From Methylobacterium fujisawaense (lineage in GTDB: Bacteria > Pseudomonadota > Alphaproteobacteria > Rhizobiales > Beijerinckiaceae), in the NCBI RefSeq assembly GCF_014138435.1, contig NZ_JACJIM010000005.1, forward strand, positions 558,001-622,000: DNA of 64,000 nt. Reading direction: 5' to 3'. The notes beneath the pieces are model-generated. The model saw only the letters and a list, made by a program, of their open reading frames with translations. It did not search any database and had not been told where the DNA came from. This document shows, in pieces, positions 52,093 through 61,412 of this stretch. Numbering within the stretch: the first letter of the stretch is position 1; each line of letters opens with the position of its first letter. The position numbers and the translations under genes are program-made.

Positions 52093-52408
52093 ACGGACGC
52101 CGGGCCGGGTCTGAGCCCCGCTCCGGCGCAAGCCTCGAGGCCGGCGGCTCCGGTCATGACCCGCCTCCGGTCCGATTTTCTCGGTCAGCCGGTCAGAGGC
52201 CAGCCGTTCGGGTCGTCGCAGAGCGGCAGCCGCGTCGACCGGCAGAAACTGCGCGGTACCGATGATCAATCAACTCGCGAATCTGTCTTATGACAGAACA
52301 CGAAACTGACATTGGTTTAGTCTCGCGAATATCATCAGCCGATTTGGTACAGGCTCTGGTGACTGGGAGAGCCGCGCGCTTCCGCCTGCAATGCCATGGT
52401 GGAACAAT
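52093..52408. promoter_or_regulatory. Spacer upstream of the third Crp/Fnr gene
   Basis: AT-rich from 52260 to 52345. CTCGCGAAT occurs twice (52274 and 52322, 48 bases apart), and CTGTC-TTAT-GACAG (52283-52296) is a short inverted repeat between them; these may be regulator sites. No gene supported. Confidence 0.4.
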
Positions 52409-53155
52409 ATGAGATCAGCGCCCGACCAGCATGCCCTGGGCATGCTCATCCGCAAGCTGGAGAGCATCGCCACCCTTTCCGACACCGAACGTCAGGCCAT
52501 CCAGGGCCTGCCGGTGCGGATCCACCATCTCAACGCCCGGCAAGACATCGTACGCGATGGCGACCAGCCCACGCATTGCTGCCTCGTCCTCGAAGGATGG
52601 GCCTGCCGGTACAAGCTCCTCCGTCAGGGCAAGCGGCAGATCATGTCGTTCCACATTCCGGGCGACATCCCGGATCTGCAGAGCCTGCACGTCCGCACGA
52701 TGGATCACAGCCTCGCCACTCTGACCAAGGCCGTCGTTGCCTTCATCCCCCACGAGAGCCTGCGGGAACTGACGGCGCGCCATCCCGGGCTCGCGGCGGT
52801 CTTCTGGCGCGACACGCTGATCGATTCGGGCATCTTCCGCGAATGGCTCGTCAGCATGGGCCGCCGCTCGGCCTTCGAGCACGTCGCGCACCTGTTCTGC
52901 GAGCTGTACCTGAAGCTGCAGGCGGTGGGCCTGGCAGGTAATTTCCGCTGCCCGCTCCCGATGACCCAGACCGATCTCGCCGACGCACTCGGACTGACAC
53001 CCGTGCACATCAACCGTGTGTTGAAGGAGATGCGCGGTCAGACCCTGATCACGCTCCGCAGCAACGCACTGGTGATCGAGGCATGGGACGAGCTTCTGCG
53101 GGTCTCCGAGTTCGACTCTACATACCTGCAGCTTGAGAATCGGGCGGTCGGATGA
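52409..53155 (+). CDS. Crp/Fnr-family transcriptional regulator (paralogue C)
   Basis: A 248-residue regulator related to the two others in this window but more divergent (RKLESIATLSDTERQAIQGL, SFHIPGDIPDLQSLHVRTMD, and helix-turn-helix MTQTDLADALGLTPVHINRV). FNR cluster cysteines are absent. ATG 52409 follows GGTGG by six bases and is preferred over 52391. It lies downstream of the FdhF/YdeP gene, so control of that gene or of redox genes is possible but unproven. Confidence 0.88.
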   Translation: MRSAPDQHALGMLIRKLESIATLSDTERQAIQGLPVRIHHLNARQDIVRDGDQPTHCCLVLEGWACRYKLLRQGKRQIMSFHIPGDIPDLQSLHVRTMDHSLATLTKAVVAFIPHESLRELTARHPGLAAVFWRDTLIDSGIFREWLVSMGRRSAFEHVAHLFCELYLKLQAVGLAGNFRCPLPMTQTDLADALGLTPVHINRVLKEMRGQTLITLRSNALVIEAWDELLRVSEFDSTYLQLENRAVG

Positions 53156-53504
53156 GGCCCCGTCCGCGCCGGTGCGGGCCGCCGCGAGGAGCCACGATCT
53201 TGAGGCCGGCACCCCGTCGCTGACGGTCTACGCTTGCATGGTCCCGCACGCAGTTCAGGAGACCGCGCGGACCGCGCCGAAACTTCGGAAGGCAACCCCG
53301 GGACCGGTGGATAGGTCCGCCCGGCCTGAATTCGCCGACCGTGGTGGCACCGTATCTCGGATCGCGCAGCCGTCGGCGCGCGTGGCTTGTCGCGACCAAG
53401 CCCGGATCCTTCGGGGGAGCCATTCCGCACCGCCGGCGCAAGACATACAAGGTCTGGTTCAGGATGGTCGTGCCGCGTTGGTCCGATGGATCGCGCCAGC
53501 GAAC
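53156..53504. other. No convincing gene
   Basis: Spacer between convergent genes; mixed short frames without family features and no strong hairpin. Confidence 0.35.
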
Positions 53505-53861
53505 TCAGTGTCCCATCCAGATGGCGGCACTCAGCACGATCCCGATCGCACCGATGAACCCGCTGAACCCCAGCACGATCCAGGTGTCCAGGCTGGGCGA
53601 CCGTGCGGCGCGCCTGACCTTTGCGGACGCCGCCTCGGTCTCGCGCGCCAGCGCGATACGCTGATGCGACGGTGCGGAGCCGGCCGCCTCGTCATCGGTC
53701 CCGAGCGACGACAGGCCCGGGTCGTAGACGGCGATCTTGTCCCCCGTGGCGCCGCTGTCGATATCGGCTTTCAGCATCGCCGTGGTCGGCCGGTCGGAGG
53801 CGCCCAGCTCCGACACACGCAGGTTGCCGGGCGGCGGCGGGGCCTCGGATCGAAACAGCAT
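53505..53861 (-). CDS. Tail-anchored hypothetical protein (118 residues)
   Basis: ATG 53861 follows a GAGAGGCGAG purine-rich site. The N-terminal 80 residues are polar (NLRVSELGASDRPTTAMLKA, HQRIALARETEAASAKVRRA) and the C-terminus is one membrane helix (TWIVLGFSGFIGAIGIVLSA). Orientation is probably cytoplasmic with a C-terminal anchor. No family recognised. Confidence 0.6.
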   Translation of the reverse strand: MLFRSEAPPPPGNLRVSELGASDRPTTAMLKADIDSGATGDKIAVYDPGLSSLGTDDEAAGSAPSHQRIALARETEAASAKVRRAARSPSLDTWIVLGFSGFIGAIGIVLSAAIWMGH

Positions 53862-54076
53862 GACACTCGCCTCTCGGGAAAAGCTCTGTTTGCTTCATGG
53901 GCCACGCCCATGCGTGAGTTCCAATGACTTCACCGAATATTGGTGCTCGGAACTGAGGCTTTGACCGCGGCAGGCCAGGGCTGCTCCCGATCGCATTGCT
54001 TGCAGGAACAGCCCCAGGTCTTGATCTGTTGTGCTCACTGGCGCTGGATCAGCGGCCCTCTTCGGCAGCGAACCGT

Positions 54077-54343
54077 CTAGCCGCCGCTGCCGCTGGAGCC
54101 GCCGCTGCTGTTGGGCGCACCAACCTCGGGTCGGCTGGCGTTGCCGCCCGCGGCCGAACTGCTGCTGAACGCGTCTACGCCGGTCCCACCTGGAGATTCC
54201 GTGAAATCGTCCCCGCCACCCGTGTTGTTGGGCTGATTCGAGATGATGGATCCCGTCGCCCCAGGATCGCGATAAGACGAGTCTTGCGCCAAAGCCGGTC
54301 CTGCCGCGGTCATGGCCGCGATCGCGAGGAGCAGTCGCTTCAT
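54077..54343 (-). CDS. Small exported Gly/Ser-rich protein (88 residues)
   Basis: A signal peptide (MKRLLLAIAAMTAAGPALAQ, cleaved after ALA) precedes a disordered mature chain with a SSYRDPGATGSIISNQPNN segment and a Ser/Gly tail. ATG 54343 follows GGAGATC-type purine-rich sequence. Likely periplasmic; function unknown. Similar in style to the exported protein at 42.1 kb. Confidence 0.65.
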   Translation of the reverse strand: MKRLLLAIAAMTAAGPALAQDSSYRDPGATGSIISNQPNNTGGGDDFTESPGGTGVDAFSSSSAAGGNASRPEVGAPNSSGGSSGSGG

Positions 54344-54694
54344 GGGAGATCCTATCGATTCAGGAAGCACCGGCAGCGGCCGCCCCATCCGAACGGCGGG
54401 CGGACAGATCCGGTAGAGGCGGTAGGGTTGACGAGTCCGCGGACTCTTTTGCCGGAGACTGCAGCGGGCCGACCGTGCGAATTCCCGCTCTTGATGAAGC
54501 TCTCCCATGCCGCAAGGTTCCGCGCCGCGGAGGCTTTCGATGCAGATTGCTTTCGTTTTTCGCTAAATCCCGCCTCTGTATTGCTAGTTTCTATCAAAAG
54601 ACAGATCAAAAAGACGATCCAATCCAATTTATGTTGAAGCATCGACCTGTGGCCGTGAGCCATGTTGCATCGCCGAACCCCAAGGAGGCGCGAC
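54344..54694. other. Divergent spacer, two small genes
   Basis: AT-rich from 54545 to 54640 (TTTTTCGCTAAATCC, ATCAAAAAGACG), likely promoter sequence for the gene to the right. Nothing coding is supported. Confidence 0.35.
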
Positions 54695-54991
54695 GTGACA
54701 ACCATTCCTCAGCTTGATCAGAACGAATTGAGCATCCTACAGCGCCTGGTGACAGACTTGGTGACAAAACAACTCGGTCACGCGACCGCAGGCCATTTGG
54801 ATATGATTGCTCGGTTACAGCACCTGGAACAGGCCGCGTGGACAACGGGCGCCGATCGCCAGACCCTCCAGGTGATCACCTCCGGCCGACGACTGCTCGG
54901 AGACGCGAGCGACCTCACGCCGGATGCGCTGAAGCGTCGACCGGTGCGGAAGCGCCCAGGAGATCGTTCGTACGCTCTCCGGCACGCCTGA
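54695..54991 (+). CDS. Hypothetical protein, 98 residues
   Basis: GTG 54695 lies six bases after AAGGAGG, which fixes the start. The product is soluble and helical (IPQLDQNELSILQRLVTDLV, DMIARLQHLEQAAWTTGADR) with a basic C-terminal tail (ALKRRPVRKRPGDRS). No family recognised. Confidence 0.6.
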   Translation: MTTIPQLDQNELSILQRLVTDLVTKQLGHATAGHLDMIARLQHLEQAAWTTGADRQTLQVITSGRRLLGDASDLTPDALKRRPVRKRPGDRSYALRHA

Positions 54992-55402
54992 ACCGCCTGG
55001 GATACCGCGACGGGTGAGCAGCCGCCCTGATGGCGGCGGGGACACGGATGGCTTCCGCGGACGGCCCTGGCCAGCGGTCGGAAGCCCGCAGTATTGAGCA
55101 TTGCCTGTCCGCGCTTCGCCATACGACCGGCGCCGCCCGAAGGCGGGAGCTCGGGCGGGGGCGTTCAGACGCCGCAACGGGAGATCGGCAGCGGACTGCG
55201 ACAGTGAGCGTGAACGCTGCCCGTTCCTCGCAGAAGCAGACTCGGGCGACACGTCCGGCTGGTCGGCAAGACCTTCGTCACGAAGGGCGCATGCCCCGCT
55301 CTCTCACCTGACCGCAGCGGGAACCCGGTGGGGCAGATGGCCCCGCAGCCGTGCGGCTGGGGGCCTGTCGTGCCGCGGTCCCGTCAGAGGCCGCGCAGAT
55401 CG
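54992..55402. other. No convincing gene
   Basis: Spacer between convergent genes; only short frames without structure. No clear terminator. Confidence 0.35.
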
Positions 55403-56047
55403 TTACGGGCAGGAATGGCGCTGACCATCGTTGCCCAGATACGTGCCGCTCCGACGGTCGTACGACCGGAAACGCTGAACGCAGTAGCTGACCGAGTCGC
55501 CGGCAGGTGCCACCTCCGTCTCGACGGCACCGTAACCCTGCCCGTATCCGGCTGGGGCATAGCCACCCCCGTAACCGCCGTAACCGGCAGGCGCGTAGTC
55601 CCCGCCATAATATCCGTCGTCGAATCCGCCGTAACCATAGCCCAATCCAGCTCCAGCTAGGCCGAGACCGACGCCCAGCCCCAGGCCGCCATAGCCATAG
55701 CCATAGCCATAGCCGCGTCGGCCGTAGCCTCGTCCGCCGAACCCTCGGTTGCCAGCGAAGCCTGTTCCGCGGATCCCACCGCCTCCGAGGCCCCCGCGTC
55801 CACCGAAGCCGCCACCCGCGAGAGCACCGCCGCCGAAGCGATTGCCGCCGAGCCCGCCGCCGAAGCCGCGACCTGCTACGCCACCCCGGAAGCCGCCACC
55901 GCCGAACCCGCCCCCGTGGAACCCACCGCCTCCGAAGCCGCCGCCGTGGAACCCGCCCCCACCGAAGCCGCCGCGCGCATCGGCGCTCGCCGGAAGTATC
56001 ACCAGCGTCCCGAGGACGACGGCGGCCGTCAGGATTGTCTGTTTCAT
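55403..56047 (-). CDS. Glycine-rich exported protein with BA14K-like C-terminus
   Basis: A 214-residue protein with a signal peptide (QTILTAAVVLGTLVILPASA), a long Gly-Phe-His/Arg repeat region (GGGFHGGGFGGGG units, about 25-110), a Tyr-Gly-rich stretch, and a C-terminal motif SYCVQRFRSYDRRSGTYLGN, which matches the BA14K family of lectin-like or immunoreactive proteins of Brucella and related bacteria. Probably surface-exposed or periplasmic. The repeats are low-complexity and their length may vary between strains. Confidence 0.8.
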   Translation of the reverse strand: MKQTILTAAVVLGTLVILPASADARGGFGGGGFHGGGFGGGGFHGGGFGGGGFRGGVAGRGFGGGLGGNRFGGGALAGGGFGGRGGLGGGGIRGTGFAGNRGFGGRGYGRRGYGYGYGYGGLGLGVGLGLAGAGLGYGYGGFDDGYYGGDYAPAGYGGYGGGYAPAGYGQGYGAVETEVAPAGDSVSYCVQRFRSYDRRSGTYLGNDGQRHSCP

Positions 56048-56764
56048 CGTGCCCTGCCAATCGAAGATAAATATTTCTTCCGATCCGACAACGCGCCGTC
56101 GGGCAAATAGGTCATGCTACATTATGTCCATATTCAGATGAGCAATATTAATACGGCAAGCCGAAACCATCTTTCGGCACGGCGCCGGGCTCTCGCCGCA
56201 CGGCGGATCCGTCTGCATGGAATGTCCTGTGACGGGCGCCTCGCCCGAATGCCTCAGGTCGGCCGCCCTGTCTCCGCGACCTCGTCCAACGCGCGCACCA
56301 GAGGACGTTCCATGTGTCGAGGCTTGCGAGCCGAGGCCGGGACGCGGGTGATGGCTATGCCCCCGGGGCGAAGCCGACCCTGAACCGGCGGATCGCAGAA
56401 GCAATCGAATAATTACGATGCTGCTATCGACAAGCGCACCATCAAATGATGGAACGACGATAGATTAAATCCGTCACACCGCGCAAAAAACAAGCTCATC
56501 GAACTCGCACTCGACCATGATTTGGACAATCTTCGATCTGTTCCTCAGATCTGCCGATAATAACGTGGTCCGAAGGCTAAATTTTTGGCTGCTTACACCC
56601 TCAGACGCAGGCCTGTCCCGCGTTTCATGCCGCAAGGCAACAAGACGACGAGGCGAGGATTGTCTCGATGCTACCCTCGCTTCGATCGGTGAGGGATGGC
56701 ATCGGATTATGCGCTCGCCGAGCGGATCCCGGATGCTGCCGACCCTTGGAAAGTCCGTTCGCCG
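56048..56764. other. No convincing gene (about 720 bases)
   Basis: AT-rich around 56060-56160 and 56400-56590, probably including the promoter of the BA14K gene at the left end. Frames on both strands are short and unstructured. No tRNA or repeat found. Confidence 0.35.
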
Positions 56765-57121
56765 ATGCGCCTCGTCCTGGCCACCCTCACCATCCTGACC
56801 GCCGCCTTCGCGCCTTTGCCGGCGCTGGCATCGTCCGGCGCCGAGCGGATCGGTACCATCGAACAGCGTCTCGATCGCGCCGGTGCCGTCCAAGTGTTCG
56901 GCCTGCAAGCAGGACTCACCCTTCGGACCGGATCAGCCGGGGGCATGCGGGCTACCCGCCACGATGCCCCGAACGATCCCGCCCGGGTCTCGACGGCCGA
57001 GGGCGTCGGGCACGCCGACACCCTCATCGTCCGTGCCGCCGACGCGGATCGGCTCGGTGACAGGCGGTCCTGCGAGAACACCAGGCGCGCCGTGAAGGGC
57101 ATGATCGGTACGCTGTCGTAG
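56765..57121 (+). CDS. Small exported hypothetical protein (118 residues)
   Basis: ATG 56765 opens a signal peptide (MRLVLATLTILTAAFAPLPA, cleavage after ALA near residue 22). The mature chain is polar with one Cys (DRRSCENTRRAVKGMIG). The ribosome site is weak and no family is recognised. A minus-strand frame is also open across it, so confidence is limited. Confidence 0.45.
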   Translation: MRLVLATLTILTAAFAPLPALASSGAERIGTIEQRLDRAGAVQVFGLQAGLTLRTGSAGGMRATRHDAPNDPARVSTAEGVGHADTLIVRAADADRLGDRRSCENTRRAVKGMIGTLS

Positions 57122-57166
57122 CCCGACCCGATTGCCGCAGGTTCAGTCACCCACGAGAGCACCCCA

Positions 57167-58081
57167 ATGAATCAGTCCCTTGGGACAGCCCTGACACGCC
57201 CGTCGGGGCTGGCCATCGACCGGCCGCGCGCGCTGGCGCGCCGGTTCGGAAACGCCGCCGGAAGCCGGGCCTACGACCTGTTCGTTCCGTCCGGATATGC
57301 AGGGACACCGCTTCCGCTGGTGGTGATGCTGCACGGTTGTTCGCAGACGTCGCGCGACTTCGCCATCGGTACGGGAATGGACGCTTTGGCGGAGGCGCAG
57401 GGCTTCCTCGTCGCCTATCCCGACCAGCCACGGTCGGCCAACTTCGCCAAGAGCTGGAACTGGTTCCGGGATGAGGACCAGAGACGTGGCCGGGGCGAGC
57501 CGTCGATCATCGCCGGTCTGACATGCGCAATCATGGCCGAGTTCTCCGTCGATCCGTCGCGGGTCTATGTCGCCGGCCTGTCCTCGGGCGGTGCGGCCGC
57601 CGCGGTGATGGCGATGATGTACCCGGACCTCTACGCGGCGGTCGGCATCCATTCTGGATTGGCGTGCGGTTCGGCCGGCTCGATGTCGGCCGCCATCGCC
57701 ACGATGCGGCGGGGTGCCTTGCTCCGGCCGGTACAGGCCGCGCATCCCGTGCCGACCATCGTTTTCCACGGAGACAGGGACACGACCGTCTCGCCGGTCA
57801 ACGGTGATCAGGCGCTCGCCCAGGCGCAGCCCGAGGGACGACTGACCGTTACCACCGTCGCGGGACGCTCGAAGGGCGGGATGGCATATACGCGGAGGGT
57901 CCTGACCGAACCGGACAGCCAGTGGTCTTCGGAGCACTGGGTCCTGCACGGCGCTGGCCACGCCTGGGCCGGCGGCCACCCGGCCGGCTCGCACACCGAT
58001 CCGACCGGTCCGGATGCCAGTGGCGAGATGCTGCGCTTCTTCCTGTCGCACGCGAAGCACCGTCAAGCGCACCGCCACTGA
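57167..58081 (+). CDS. PHB-depolymerase-family esterase
   Basis: A 304-residue alpha/beta hydrolase of the extracellular-PHB-depolymerase/feruloyl-esterase group (SYDLFVPSGY-type start: SRAYDLFVPSGYAGTPLPLV). The oxyanion region is LHGCSQTSRDFA, the lipase box AGLSSGGAAA, then Asp in HGDRDTTVSP and His in LHGAGHAWAGG. No obvious signal peptide is seen, so it may act in the cytoplasm or be exported otherwise. Substrates in this family range from polyhydroxyalkanoates to acetylated sugars. Confidence 0.85.
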   Translation: MNQSLGTALTRPSGLAIDRPRALARRFGNAAGSRAYDLFVPSGYAGTPLPLVVMLHGCSQTSRDFAIGTGMDALAEAQGFLVAYPDQPRSANFAKSWNWFRDEDQRRGRGEPSIIAGLTCAIMAEFSVDPSRVYVAGLSSGGAAAAVMAMMYPDLYAAVGIHSGLACGSAGSMSAAIATMRRGALLRPVQAAHPVPTIVFHGDRDTTVSPVNGDQALAQAQPEGRLTVTTVAGRSKGGMAYTRRVLTEPDSQWSSEHWVLHGAGHAWAGGHPAGSHTDPTGPDASGEMLRFFLSHAKHRQAHRH

Positions 58082-58315
58082 CGCTCTTCAAGGATGCGCC
58101 AGACTGGGCGGATTCTTGAGGATCGCGCCTGAGCCGACCTTCCTGTCCAGGTTTTAGACCGATGGGCCGGCTCGGGCCGGAGGCGAGGGCGGGCAAGGGG
58201 CGGCTTCGGGCGGGCTGACACAAACTGTCGCTTCGCGCGGGGGACCCGGCGGACCGACCGTTGCAGACGGTGCGGGATGAGGAACGAGCCGGGCCCCAAT
58301 GCGGTTCATCGTTGA

Positions 58316-59599
58316 ATGGAAACCTATGTCCTCGTCGTCGCCGGGTTCGGTGTCCTGGTGCTTCTGACGGCATGGCTGCCGATGGTGCTCCGGGCCCTTC
58401 CTCTGTCCCTGCCCATCTGCTGCGTCGGGATCGGGGCCGCACTGTCCGCCATCCCGGCTGTAGCCGACATCACACCCCATCCGAGCCTGCATCTGAAGCT
58501 CATCGAGCATGCGACCGAGGCCGTCGTCGTCATCTCGTTGATGGGCGCGGGCCTCAAGATCGACCGGCTCATCGGCTGGCGGCGCTGGGCTGTGACGTGG
58601 CGCCTGCTCGGCATCGCCATGCCGCTGACCATCCTCGCCCTGACGGCTTTGGCATCGACCCTGCTGGGACTCGGGCTTGCCGCCGCGCTTCTGCTGGGTT
58701 CATCCCTGGCACCCACCGACCCGGTCCTCGCGTCCGACGTTCAGGTCGGTCACCCGGCCGAGGATCACGAGGACGAGCCGCGCTTCGCCCTGACTTCCGA
58801 GGCCGGGCTCAACGACGGCCTCGCCTTTCCCTTCGTGAACCTCGCCATCGCGCTCGCCGCAGGCGGCGGATTGGCCGGCCTGTCCTGGTCGCACTGGTTC
58901 GCGGTGGATGTCCTCTGGAAGATCGCCGTGGGTGCCGTGCTGGGCGCGATCATCGGCCGTGCCCTCGGCTGGCTGACCTTTCACCTCCCGAACCTGTCGA
59001 AGCTCTCCCGAACCGGTGACGGCTTCGTGGCCCTGGGCGTGACCTGCCTCGCCTACGGCATCGTCGAAGCCGCAGACGGCTACGGCTTCATCGGCGTGTT
59101 CGCCGCGGCCCTAGCCCTTCGCTCATCGAGCCGGGGCCATGGATATCATCGCAAGATGCACGACTACGCCGAGGAACTCGAACGCCTCCTGATGATGGTG
59201 CTCCTCGTCGGCTTCGGCGCCGTGCTCGTCGGCGGCGGCTTACTCGAGGCTCTCACCTGGCAAGCCGCTCTGTTTGCCCTGATCGCCCTGCTGGTCGTCC
59301 GTCCTCTTAGCGGATGGATCGGCATGCTGGGCAGCGACCGAGCCCTTGAGGAGCGCGCAGTCGTGAGCTTTTTCGGCATCCGGGGGCTCGGGACCGTCTA
59401 CTATCTCGCCTATGCGTGCGGACAGGCCACGTTCGAGCGCGCGGACCTTCTCTGGGCCACAGCCGGCCTGACGGTTCTGATCTCGATCCTGATGCATGGC
59501 GTCACCGTCACGCCGACGCTGCGTTTGGTGGACCGAAGGATGGGACGGGGGACGGAGAGCTCACAGCTCGGCTTGGTGTTCACGGCACCCCCACCCTGA
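58316..59599 (+). CDS. CPA1-family Na+/H+ antiporter
   Basis: A 427-residue membrane protein with about 12 helices. CPA1 hallmarks are LLLGSSLAPTDPVLASDVQV and SEAGLNDGLAFPFVNLAIAL, which carry the ion-binding acidic residues, and VVSFFGIRGLGTVYYLAYAC near the C-terminus. It exchanges Na+ or K+ for protons across the inner membrane and is distinct from the NhaA at 30 kb. The short C-terminal tail has no regulatory domain. Confidence 0.9.
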   Translation: METYVLVVAGFGVLVLLTAWLPMVLRALPLSLPICCVGIGAALSAIPAVADITPHPSLHLKLIEHATEAVVVISLMGAGLKIDRLIGWRRWAVTWRLLGIAMPLTILALTALASTLLGLGLAAALLLGSSLAPTDPVLASDVQVGHPAEDHEDEPRFALTSEAGLNDGLAFPFVNLAIALAAGGGLAGLSWSHWFAVDVLWKIAVGAVLGAIIGRALGWLTFHLPNLSKLSRTGDGFVALGVTCLAYGIVEAADGYGFIGVFAAALALRSSSRGHGYHRKMHDYAEELERLLMMVLLVGFGAVLVGGGLLEALTWQAALFALIALLVVRPLSGWIGMLGSDRALEERAVVSFFGIRGLGTVYYLAYACGQATFERADLLWATAGLTVLISILMHGVTVTPTLRLVDRRMGRGTESSQLGLVFTAPPP

Positions 59600-60321
59600 A
59601 GCGGCCTCGGAACCAAACCGTTTCCCGAGCCCTCCAGTCATGAACCGCGCCGGGTTTTCCGGAGGCTCCAACGCCCGGGAGATTGGAGCCAGGACGCCGA
59701 ATATTACGCCCGTTCGCCGAGGTTCGCGAGCGGGCGGTCCGGCCGGTCCGGGAGCATGAGGGCGAGCACGGCTCGCAATGGGCTGCATCCGGTCGATCGA
59801 CCCATCGATGGCCCACGCCCATGCAGCGCGGCCGGCCGATCCGAAGCGGCTGCCGGCCCGAGCCGAAGGAGACGCGCGGTGGCGCGCGGCACGATGGCCC
59901 GGCCGATGCGGGGGAGGGGCCTGACCGGCGTCGTCCGACGGCGCAGGATCCGCACCACCGGTCCCGATCCGGCGGGGCCTCGTCTGCTTCTCCGCCCGCG
60001 GGTCGCAGCGATCCTTGGACGCTATCAGTTTCGCCACTCTCGAACGGGTCGATCGGTTCTACCACCGGCGGCGGCTCGAACTGGTCGACCTCCGGGAAAC
60101 ACGGCGTGGCTCAGAAGGAACGGAGCTTTGAGCGTTTGGCCCGTCGGCTAAAGCGCCGAGGGGCCGCGAATCCAACGCGGCAGCTCTTCGCCCACACCCG
60201 GCATTCGATCAGGGCACGCAGACGCGCCGACGCGGTTCCGGACCGGCAACAGCAGGCGAGCTCCTTGCATCCTGTGATCCGAGGCTTGCTGTTGCACGGC
60301 CGGAGCACCGGGCCGTGTCGG
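59600..60321. other. No convincing gene (about 720 bases)
   Basis: Contains one hairpin at 59664-59690. Frames on both strands are Arg-rich and unstructured. I looked for a tRNA-Sec near selB and found none here. Confidence 0.4.
59664..59690 (+). terminator. Hairpin after the CPA1 antiporter gene
   Basis: GGCTCCAA and TTGGAGCC form a perfect 8-base stem with an 11-base loop, 65 bases after the antiporter stop codon. Probable transcript end. Confidence 0.45.
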
Positions 60322-61299
60322 TCACCGGATCGGTACGATCATGCGGAAATGGAGACCGGCATCGTCGATGGTCCGCTGGAACTGACCGGCCAAGCTGCGT
60401 TCAATGGTCTGCGTGAGGAGCCGCGATCCAAAGCCGGTGCCGTCGGCCTTGGCGGTTCCTGACGGAGCCGCGCCTTCGGTCCAGTCGAGGGTCAGGGCGT
60501 GATCGACGACACGTCCGACCAGGTTCAGGGTGCCTCCGTTGGCGAGCGCGCCATACTTGGCCGAATTGGTGGCGAGTTCGTGGAAGATCATCGCGTAGTC
60601 GTCGACCCTGTCGGGGGCCGCCACGGCGGCGTCCTCGATATCGACCGCGATGTTGGCGCCCTGCAGGTACGGCGACAGGATACGCGCGGCGAGGTCACGC
60701 AGCCGCACGTCGCCCTGCTCGAGCCCGTGCGACCGCGTCGCCAGGGTGGTCGCCTCGTGTAGGACGTGGAACCGCCGCGACAAATCCTCGGCGAAGCTGG
60801 CGGTGGACTCGGCCTCCCGGGCTACGATGTTGGTCAGCGCGCGGGCGACGGTGAACATGTTCGATACCCGGTGCGCCAGTTCCAGGGTCATCAGCCGCTC
60901 GGCGTCCTCGGCACGCTTGCGGTCGGTGATGTCGAGGAAGATGGCCTGGATCCACGCGCCGACCCGGCCCTCGTCCCCGCCGATGCCGCGGGCAGAGATC
61001 CAGCGGACGTCCGGGTCTTCCCCGATGCGGAAGTCGAAACTGTAGGCCTTCGGGCTGGTCGCGCTCGCGAACCAGTCGAGCATCATCTTGGGTCTGTCCT
61101 CGGCATTCACCTTGGCGAACAACGCGTCGATGCTCACCACCGGCTCCGTGGTGCCCCAGAAGGCCATGCAGAGTCCGTCGAGCCGGGCGAGGCGCGCCTC
61201 CGGGGCCCAAGCCCACATCCCGACGCCGCCCCGGTGGATGGCCGCGGTGAAGCTGGCGAGCGTCCATTCGTCGCCAGTCAGATCCGTGCCCTCGACCAT
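60322..61299 (-). CDS. PAS-containing HWE-type sensor histidine kinase
   Basis: A 325-residue soluble kinase. An N-terminal PAS domain (about 10-130; GGVGMWAWAPEARLARLDGL, DVRWISARGIGG, AIFLDITDRKRAEDAE) precedes the HWE/HisKA_2 phosphoacceptor region (LELAHRVSNMFTVARAL), the N box with its His (IFHELATNSAKYGAL), the W-x-E motif (LDWTEG) and the final G-box (GTGFGSRLL). Such kinases often act in the general stress response. ATG 61299 follows GGGAAG; an upstream TTG is possible. No response regulator adjoins. Confidence 0.88.
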   Translation of the reverse strand: MVEGTDLTGDEWTLASFTAAIHRGGVGMWAWAPEARLARLDGLCMAFWGTTEPVVSIDALFAKVNAEDRPKMMLDWFASATSPKAYSFDFRIGEDPDVRWISARGIGGDEGRVGAWIQAIFLDITDRKRAEDAERLMTLELAHRVSNMFTVARALTNIVAREAESTASFAEDLSRRFHVLHEATTLATRSHGLEQGDVRLRDLAARILSPYLQGANIAVDIEDAAVAAPDRVDDYAMIFHELATNSAKYGALANGGTLNLVGRVVDHALTLDWTEGAAPSGTAKADGTGFGSRLLTQTIERSLAGQFQRTIDDAGLHFRMIVPIR

Positions 61300-61412
61300 G
61301 CTGCTTCCCAAACCGCACCTGAAGTTCTTGGCAGGCGCATCGCTACCGTGACGGTACGAAACGCTGCCCCGCGGCCTTTGCTCCGGACCCGATCACGCCC
61401 GTCGAACCGGAG

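Noticed and set aside
59600..60321. selC (tRNA-Sec) expected near selB
   Set aside because: No long acceptor stem, UCA anticodon loop or T-arm could be matched; bacterial selC is often elsewhere.
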